DNA of 10,549 nucleotides, from NCBI GenBank assembly GCA_902478725.1, contig CABSMD010000074.1:1-10549 (forward strand), in the 5' to 3' direction. Position 1 is the first letter of the stretch. Each line of letters begins with the position of its first letter. The notes below the pieces were generated by a model. That model ran no database searches, was not told the origin of the DNA, and saw nothing but the letters and a program-made list of their open reading frames with translations. The translations under genes were made by a program, and so were the position numbers. This DNA comes from an uncultured Clostridia bacterium. GTDB lineage: Bacteria; Bacillota; Clostridia; HGM11514. This document shows positions 1 through 7,500 of the stretch, one piece after another.

Positions 1-148
1 TATTATTGAGATGATACAAGAGGGTAAAGCATAGCCCGCCGGTCAAAACCATCGTCCAGTGGGTAAATCCCCTCCAAAGAATCTCAATCAGACTATAGCC
101 GAGAGAGCCGATCATAAACACTTTTGAATTTTCTTTTACTCTTTTCAT
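1..148 (-). CDS. Small membrane protein resembling clostridial 'putative ABC transporter permease' proteins (3' part outside the window)
   Basis: Reading leftwards from an ATG at 146-148, an open frame of 49 codons runs off the window edge. It starts MKRVKENSKVFMIGSLGYSL and continues with an E-I-L-W-R-G-F-T-H-W stretch and a T-G-G-L-C-F stretch. A charged N-terminus is followed by alternating hydrophobic segments, as expected of a short polytopic membrane protein. The GSLGYSLIE / WRG.THW / TGG pattern matches, from memory, small clostridial proteins annotated as putative ABC transporter permeases whose function is not established; this is recognition, not a search. Two ATGs further upstream (151-153 and 157-159) run straight into a stop, which fixes the start at 148. 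A weak Shine-Dalgarno (GGTGA) lies 4 nt before it. It is 105 nt downstream of the acetyltransferase gene on the same strand, and I saw no convincing promoter of its own, so it may be read from that gene's transcript. Confidence 0.7.
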   Translation of the reverse strand, partial: MKRVKENSKVFMIGSLGYSLIEILWRGFTHWTMVLTGGLCFTLLYHLNN

Positions 149-187
149 AGCATCACCATTCTTAATCTTCTATGCTTTATCTTGTAC

Positions 188-224
188 AAAAAATGGTGAG
201 CCATGCAAAAAGCATGTATTTTTT
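188..224 (-). terminator. Weak candidate terminator between acetyltransferase and membrane-protein genes
   Basis: A 5-bp stem CATGC/GCATG (202-206 and 212-216) with an AAAAA loop is enclosed by an A6T run at 188-194 and an A-T6 run at 218-224. Read on the minus strand the structure ends in ATTTTTTG. The GC core is short, so termination would be inefficient; read-through into the gene at 1-148 is plausible. This is the only structure I see in the 105-nt gap. Confidence 0.3.
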
Positions 225-253
225 AAATTCCTATTTTTACCGGTTAATGAACC

Positions 254-1468
254 TTAAAATCCATCGAGTATTGCGATCCTTTTTTTATAAAAAATCTTTT
301 CTAAATCAGCAGCATTCCCGTTGACCGTCAAACCGTCTATAAAATCCAGCTCGTCGCAGTTGTATTTTCCAAGCAACAGAATGGTAAATAAATCAATGCC
401 CAGTTCCATATCCGGCTTTTCCTGCGTCTTAGCGATGGATTTCATTCTTCCCTCAGTGAATTCAACTGCAAAGGTTCCATCATTCCAAACACAGCACCTG
501 TCATTAACTTTTAATACTACCCGGCCGCTGCCTTTATAACGTACAAGCGACAGTGCTTGTCTCACATCCACCACGCGTGCCATACCGGAATACACAAGTT
601 TTCTGATTGCAAAATTACCGCTATGTTCCTTAATAAAGCTATCAATCTGCAAACTGGAAGGGATACGGAACCGGAGAGAACTGTAATTCGCCCGAAACCT
701 CTGGACGAAATCCAGAATTCCTTTCAGTCCCTCTGCATCATAAAAAACAAACTGTGAACAAGCCATTACCGAAATACCATCCTCGTATTTCTTGTTAAAT
801 GTAAAAAAGCTTTTTGGATTTCCATTTTCATCATGGTATAAATAAGTATAGTGTGCCTGTGCAAAACAATCGGAATCTTGAAAAGTCATCCAATCAATTT
901 CTTCCCGTACCACCGTCATATTATAATCCTTTGCAAACCTGTTATAAACAGCAACATACGGCTCTGTTTCGTTCCCTTTTTCAAACAAGGTATAGCTGCC
1001 ATTAGTCCCAAATGAGGGAAGCTTGTCGATCTGTACCTGCCATTCCTGTGTCTCGTAACAAGGTATGTATCCAAACTTCTGGTAGTAAGCTGTGCTGAAG
1101 GGATAGAGGTAGGAAAATACCTGCCCGCGATCCTTCATTTCCAAAAAAGCTTGATCGAAGCAGGCCCGTACCGCGCCCTGGTTTCTATATTGCGGATAGC
1201 TCGCCACGTCACCAATTCCAGCCATCCCAACAGTCTGACCGTCAAAATTCACCTGATAAGGGTAAGCAGCCAGCGAAGACATCAGCCTTTCCTCCTCATC
1301 AAACGCGCCCCAGCGTTCCAGCCAATACAACTGCTGTCGGCGGTTCGGATGATTCTTAAAAGCATCGATAAATACTTCGTCTTCCGTTTGATCAATCATT
1401 TCAAAAGCAAGCGACTTCAGTTTTCGTACCGCAGTAACATCTTCGATTGTAACCTTCCTCACTACCAT
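254..1468 (-). CDS. Eis-like GNAT family N-acetyltransferase
   Basis: This 404-residue cytoplasmic enzyme is predicted to transfer acetyl from acetyl-CoA to amines; the substrate is unknown. Eis relatives acetylate aminoglycosides, polyamines or lysines. Residues about 1-140 form the first GNAT domain, with the acetyl-CoA motif around Y94-R-N-Q-G-A99 and the AYYQKFGY signature (127-134) holding the tyrosine usually cited as general acid in Eis. Residues about 150-290 fit the second, atypical GNAT domain, and 300-404 the sterol-carrier-like C-terminal domain. Length (404) fits Eis (about 400), and the chain ends in phenylalanine, as in mycobacterial Eis, where the terminal carboxylate is reported to act as base. 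The frame also allows a GTG at 1477, but the AAGGAGG box touches that codon. The ATG at 1468 has ideal spacing and is chosen. The gene has its own promoter, so it is independent of the surface-protein gene upstream. Confidence 0.88.
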   Translation of the reverse strand: MVVRKVTIEDVTAVRKLKSLAFEMIDQTEDEVFIDAFKNHPNRRQQLYWLERWGAFDEEERLMSSLAAYPYQVNFDGQTVGMAGIGDVASYPQYRNQGAVRACFDQAFLEMKDRGQVFSYLYPFSTAYYQKFGYIPCYETQEWQVQIDKLPSFGTNGSYTLFEKGNETEPYVAVYNRFAKDYNMTVVREEIDWMTFQDSDCFAQAHYTYLYHDENGNPKSFFTFNKKYEDGISVMACSQFVFYDAEGLKGILDFVQRFRANYSSLRFRIPSSLQIDSFIKEHSGNFAIRKLVYSGMARVVDVRQALSLVRYKGSGRVVLKVNDRCCVWNDGTFAVEFTEGRMKSIAKTQEKPDMELGIDLFTILLLGKYNCDELDFIDGLTVNGNAADLEKIFYKKRIAILDGF

Positions 1469-1477
1469 GTCAATCAC

Positions 1478-1484
1478 CCTCCTT
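1478..1484 (-). promoter_or_regulatory. Ribosome binding site that decides the acetyltransferase start
   Basis: The minus strand reads AAGGAGG here, directly abutting GTG (1477) and 9 nt before ATG (1468). Only the ATG has workable spacing. Confidence 0.85.
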
Positions 1485-1492
1485 TTGGGGGG

Positions 1493-1521
1493 ATTATACT
1501 ACATCTCCTGTATAATTGCAA
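1493..1521 (-). promoter_or_regulatory. Promoter of the acetyltransferase gene (TTGCAA-17-TATAAT)
   Basis: On the minus strand a perfect -10 box TATAAT (1498-1493) is preceded by TTGCAA (1521-1516) with a 17-nt spacer. Transcription would start near 1486, giving a leader of about 18 nt that just contains the Shine-Dalgarno sequence. Confidence 0.7.
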
Positions 1522-1532
1522 GATAAATAGGG

Positions 1533-1565
1533 ATTGGCCCGGCAGAAAGTCTCTGCCGGGCCAAT
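1533..1565 (-). terminator. Strong 14-bp hairpin after the giant surface-protein gene
   Basis: Arms 1533-1546 and 1552-1565 pair perfectly over 14 bp, with a GGCCCGGCAGA core and a 5-nt loop. The structure starts 21 nt after the stop codon at 1587. The bases after it on the minus strand are CCCTATTTATC, so a proper U-tract is missing. It probably limits read-through and protects the 3' end of the 7.2-kb message, but it is not a textbook intrinsic terminator. The acetyltransferase -35 box begins only 11 nt beyond it. Confidence 0.65.
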
Positions 1566-1586
1566 TATAAAAATGGAAGATGTAAG

Positions 1587-4500
1587 TTAATTATTAATCT
1601 TGTCGTACAATCGTCTGACCAGAGCGGCCACCTGTGCCCTTGTGGCGGTTGACTGTGCTTCAAAAGTTTCGTTTGTCACACCATAGATCAAACCGACGGA
1701 GGCTGCGGTGTCCACATAAGAGTATGCCCAGTCAGAGATATCGTCCTTATCTGTAAATCTTTCCACAGTCCCCAATGAGTGTGCTGTGCCTCCCGCGTAT
1801 GCATAAGCCTTCGCAATAATAACTGCCATTTCCTCCCGCGTAATGATATCGTCTGGCCGGAAATATCCTTCAAAGCCAACGATGATACCGGCATTTGCGG
1901 CCGTCACCACGCTACTTGCATACCATGCATCTGACGGCACGTCCTTCCAATCCGACAATCCGACTGTTGATGTAATATTGAGTGCCTTTACAACTAAGGT
2001 CGCAAATTCCGCCCTTGTGACCGGGCGTTCCGGCTCGAAGGTTGTGTCGGTCACACCCGAAATGATACCCTTGTCAGTCATATATTTGATATCGCTTTCC
2101 GCCCAATGGCCAACAGTGTCGACAAACGTTTTGCCCTTCCCTTGTGCCAAAAGGCCGCTGCTGCCGGACGACGTAACATTACCGCCGCCGATGTCGGCAT
2201 TTCCTCCCCCTCCGTTATTGATTGGAGGATTGACAGGGGTTGTCGGCGTCGGTGTTGGAGACGATTTCACGGTAAAGGACACGGTATATTCGAGTGTATT
2301 TTTCCCATCCTGTGAGGCAACTGAAATTTTCGTGTCCCCAGGTAAGCCTTCCGCAGGTGTTATTGTAACAGTCGCGTTTGCATTGTAGGGCGTTGCCGTT
2401 ACCGTTGGTACATCAGTTGTTTTGGCAGGAAGCATCATCTTATATTGATATGTATCAGGTGAGAATTTCTCCAGCGCTTCCCCATCGACCATAATACCGA
2501 GCAGCTTCGCGTTACTGGACAAGACAGGCGTTTTATCCTGCAATCCAATTTTATCAAAGGGAATCTGCACAAAGTCCGGCATGTTATCAAAAACAAACGA
2601 TCCACTACGCAGGGTGTAATCCGCGTTCTCATAGTCAACAAAAATCGCTTTATTCTCGAGGGTATCCCCTTCAATCAGCAGGTTGTTCTTAAGACCGGTG
2701 ATCTCATGATATCTTTTTTCAATATAGGAGTTATCCTTCCCGGTGCCTTTCTTAACGTTGATAAACGCCATGATATTATTCTCAAAGGTGTTACCCTGGA
2801 ATTTTGTCGTGTTGATATCGGTACAGAAACCCAGCCATGGCCACCGTGCCAGATAATCAGGATTTGAACTGACACTTCGCATGGTCTCTTGAACCTTGTT
2901 GCCCCAGTCATCCACACGCCAGTAACCGGCCACACCGCCAGTCGTTTTTGACCAGTCGTCATCGCTCCAGTCCGCCATATAATAAATATACGGCGTATCT
3001 ACAAAAATATTATTCGTAATACTGACATCGTGTCCGCCATGGGTCTTGATCGAATAGTTAGAGCCGCTGTATGGACCAAACACATTGCCATAAATATCAG
3101 TCCCGCTCGCGCCGTCGTCTAAGAAGATAGACTGTACCCCCCATCCGCCTCCTGCACCTGAGGTATTTTTACCAAGGTCGTGGAAGTAGTTATAGCGGAT
3201 GATATTACCAAGCGAACTTAAATCACGTCCGGTGTATATGGACCCCATATCCGTCGCATCCAAAACGGCATTAAATATCTCGTTGTATTCCATAATATTG
3301 TCCGTACCATGGAAAATCAATGCTGCGTGCGGTGCGTTGTAGAGCTTGCAGTTTCGAACAATGTTGCCTACGCCGTTGATTTCAACAGCCGGAGAATAGG
3401 ACTTCTTGACCAGTGCAAAATCATTGATTTCGCAGTTTTCCACAAAGTTTCCGGCGCGGTCGCTTTCCTTGATCTTTTGGATATCGCCGCCTGAGAGGGT
3501 GACGCCGCCGGTACCTGTCTGGTGGATGTGGCTGTCGAGCACACCATGACCGGTTCCACTGTTGATTACAACACCTTGTTGCTCAAACACATCCAGCTCA
3601 CAGTTTTCTATCCGCACATTGGAGCCGCCGTTTATTACAACACCATTCTTTCGGCCAGCAGAGATCTCAATACCGGAAAATGTGACATTCGAGACATCAT
3701 TCATAGATACCATGTCGGCATCCAGCTTGGTCATCTTGATCTCAGGGTTAGACGAATCATCCAGCGGGTAAAGGTACATTTTTTTCTCAGTCATATCGAT
3801 ATACCAGTCGCCCGGCTGGTCGATCTCTTCAAATACATTCATAAAATAAAATTTGCGGTTTCCATCATCCGTTATGACACCATAGTAATTATGGCGGTCA
3901 GAGGTAACAAATAGACCTTTCGGCTCCTGTGAGTGATTCCAGTCTGCAACCTTACGGGCCTCGCCGTACCAGTCATAGGACCAGTAGCCATACATTACTA
4001 TGTCGTTGAGGTTGTGCGTCCAGGTTTCAGCAGCCGAATCGTCAACATGGATGGTAAACGGCGCATTTTTTATCCCGTCATCATGGCGTTCATCCCAGCC
4101 CGGATTGGTACCTGGCACCTTGTTTGGTTGTTTATAGGAACTGCACAGGACATCAAGCCAGGTCGATTTTTCTTCCATGTTATTCGGGTAACGCGAAACC
4201 TGCAAGGCCTTGCCATCATAGAGAAACATTGGCATAGAGGGATTATCTTTAAAGATCGTGATACCAGGAAAATCAGTGATTCCCAGATCACTTAAGTCTG
4301 CTACCTTGATCTTGTCCCTGTGGTCGTACGGCGTTTTATCCTCACCCGCAATCTTAATCTTGCGGAGCTTTTCCGCCATGTCGGATGAAATCGGCTTAAA
4401 CTTGTTGTAGTCTAACTCCGCACCACCGGAAATATTGACTGTATCGTCCTCAAACGCTTTGTATACGATTGGTGCCTCCTTGGTACCGGAATCCTGTTCA

Positions 4501-7500
4501 TTTAGGGTAAAGGTCTGGTTTCTGTGGTAAACGCCCTCATGGATATATACTGTCATTCCCTCAAGCGGCAACTTATTTTCCGCCTTCAACGCGCGGATGG
4601 TATCCCGTGCCTTCTCCAATGATGCAAACGGGGAAGACAGACTGCCGTCGTTGTTATCATCTCCGTTTAAAGCGACATGCAGCTCGCCCGTTCCGGCCGA
4701 TTCCACACGGGGGGCATTGCCGCTTTTTACAGCCGTTCCAACGCCATCAAACGCATCTTTTGGGGTCACCTCGAAGCGGATATATTTTCCGGCATACTCT
4801 TTTACTATTTCCAATGTCTTCGTGTTCTGAGATGGTATTTCCTCAAAATCTCCGTCTTCGGCATCTCCGGTATACCATTTGTAAACCGATTCTCCTTCCG
4901 GGTCGCCGTCTGGATCACTATACTCATATTTTCCCTCGAGAATCGATCCCAAAGTCGTCTCTCCTTCGATACGAACATTTATTGCTGCCGGCGCGCCATT
5001 TTCTGATTTTACCGGAATACGCTGACTCCGGACAGGAATGCCGTCTGTCGGGTTCTCGGTACTGACAGGCGTTACTTCAAATATCAGGTATCTATCCTGT
5101 GAAGTTACCAGATAGGTGCCCCCCGTTGCCCCGTCGATCTTAACGGGCACGGCATTTTCACTGTCTGCCCGGTACCACTGAAAAAGGGTCGTCCCTTCTT
5201 TGTCTCCGTTTCTGTCCTCAAAGGTATAATCTCCCGTGATCGTTCTCCCTGCGATCGCGCCGGATGTAATGACAACATCCTTTGCAACAGGCTTTGCCGG
5301 TCCTAATAGGGCGCTACTCTGCGTAGGTTCACCATTCGGAAACTGATCCGCCGCGGTTTTGGGAGTCACTTCAAACTTGATATATTTTTCTTCATCGGAT
5401 TGCTTTAAAACATATGTCCTTTCGGTACCAATCACCTGCCAGGCCGATTCGGCGGCATCGGCAGAATCCGCGGACAGCCAGCGGTAGGTACTGCCCTGTT
5501 CCGTATCCTTGTCAACGTCGAAGAAACGATAGGAACCTGTAAGCAGGCTGCCGGTTGTCATTTTCCCTTCTATTTTTACATCCTTCGCCACCGGCGCCAG
5601 CGGTCCCTTGGGAATACTGAAGGAGGATGTGAAATCTTCAACCGCTCCGCCATAAATATCCCTCGCACCGCTTACAGTTAGCATGTAATTTCCACTTTCT
5701 TCAATCGGCGTATTGAGTTTCAGCACTACTGATTTTGCATCCTTCACCACAGTAAAAGGCAACTCATTCATTCCGTCGGTAATCTTCACCGTGGAGGCGG
5801 TTACACTGTCCGCATCAATACAGTTGTTAAAGGTTAATGCGATTACTTCGACTCGATCGACGGCTTCTTCCCCATCTGTTGGTGAAACACTTGTTATCCT
5901 CGTGGCGTTTTCAGTTATTAGTTCAACAACCTCCACGTTGTCATAATAAAAATCCCCTTTAAAATTCGGCGCAACGCTTACAACGATCTTTCCATCAGAG
6001 GTAAGCTGGTTTCCTTTTTTCTCTAGCCATGTCTCATCAAAAGTATGTAATTTGGAAACCACTTTCGTCCAAGTATTTTTGTTAATCTCCTGATCTGCGT
6101 TCAGATTCATACCATTCAGATTATCATACATCTGCATTTTGGCTGTATCGGTCGCATTAGACGGCGCCAGCTTCGCCCAGAAGGAAATCATGTAGTAATG
6201 CTTCTCTGAATCGGTTGACGGCGTTACCCGGACCTCTTTGAAATTAGCGCGGTAGGTTTGGTCAGGCGCGATCACCTCCGCCGCATACTTTCCTTGAAAC
6301 ACCTTACTCCGATCACTCACAACAGGGCTGGTGGATTTTTCCACCCAGTTCGTTTTATCCCCTGTTTCAAAACCGGAATTCGGATCCGCCTGGTTGCTCA
6401 ACGCGCGGGGAATGGTGTAAGTAATCTCGCGCGCCTCGGTTTCCCCGTCCAGCGACGCCGTGACCGTAAAGCTTACAACCCTGTCGGCATCGGTCGGATA
6501 TTTGAGCAGGACGCCGTCGTCGGTCAGATATTCTTTATCACCTGAAGCGAAAGACAGCGTCGCGCCGTATTTGGCAGACGGCAGCTCAATGTTCCCCAGC
6601 AAAGCCCCATTTGCAAGCGGCAGCTCGGAAAGCTCCCTTTCAAGGAGCGACTGTGTCTCCATTGATTCGATCGTCTTGAAGGTAGCAGCAAAACTCTCAG
6701 CCAGCACCTCGCCCTCAGAAGACTTGACCCCATCAATTTCAACGGTATAGGATGTATTATTTTCCAGATCCGCGTCCGGCGTGATGATATAAGTATCGGC
6801 ATCTGCCGTAGCCGTATAGACAATCTCCTGTATCCCCTTTTTCAACTTAACAGTTGAATTTGAGAAAGAGTCCTCCTTTATACCACGATTAAACTTTACT
6901 TTAATCGTGGTATTGACCGGCACATTGACCGACTTGTCGGCAGGAACGATGGATTCTACCCCGAAATCCGCCGGATAGTATGCTTTTAGATTGTCCAGCG
7001 AGAGCGAAGAAAGCTTGTCGTTCTTCGCGCCGTATCTCTGCAGTTGGAAGGTAGTCGCCGCAAATCCCTTTTCGGAGGCATAATTGATTGTAGCCGCACC
7101 ATCTGCCGTTGTTTCCGCCAACTTGAAGGTGCCGGCTGTTTTAAAATTAGCCTCTGTGGATTTTTTGAACCATAAGGTATATTCGGGTACCTGTTTGTCA
7201 TAATTGAATTCTAGCCTGAAGTCATACCACTCGTTTGCCAGTTTTAGCTGACTGTCCCCATCCATAATTAAGACCGTGGCGCTGTTGGCTTTGCCGCCGT
7301 TCTGCGCCGAAATCAAACCGCCGGAGGCAATCTTCAATACGATAGAATTATACAAGTAGTTTCTGCCTGACGGCGCAACCGATACCTGCGCGTCGGCCGA
7401 CTGTCCGTTCTGGTCATATTTCAGGCTGAACTCCTGAATATGAGATACCTTTGTATCTGCATACTTCATATTGTATCTCATCTGCGCTGTTGCACCGATA

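Noticed and set aside
1151..1570. Plus-strand open frame of 139 codons over the acetyltransferase start and the hairpin
   Set aside because: Antisense to a clear GNAT gene and running through its promoter and the hairpin at 1533-1565; no plausible ribosome site or family resemblance.
1843..2388. Long open frame on the plus strand, 181 codons
   Set aside because: It lies wholly antisense to the SLH and cadherin-like region of the giant gene, shows no domain-like sequence, and is explained by the base composition of the real gene.
4202..4213. 12-bp perfect palindrome GCAAGGCCTTGC
   Set aside because: Palindromes of this length are expected a few times per 10 kb by chance, and it sits in ordinary coding sequence.
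4607..5065. Plus-strand open frame of 152 codons
   Set aside because: Antisense to the Ig-like repeats and the beta-helix start; low-complexity His/Arg/Leu translation typical of a shadow frame.
6373..6389. Adjacent EcoRI-like and BamHI-like hexamers suggesting cloning vector
   Set aside because: They lie in frame in the conserved start of the CBM-like domain (ADPNSGFE) with natural sequence on both sides.
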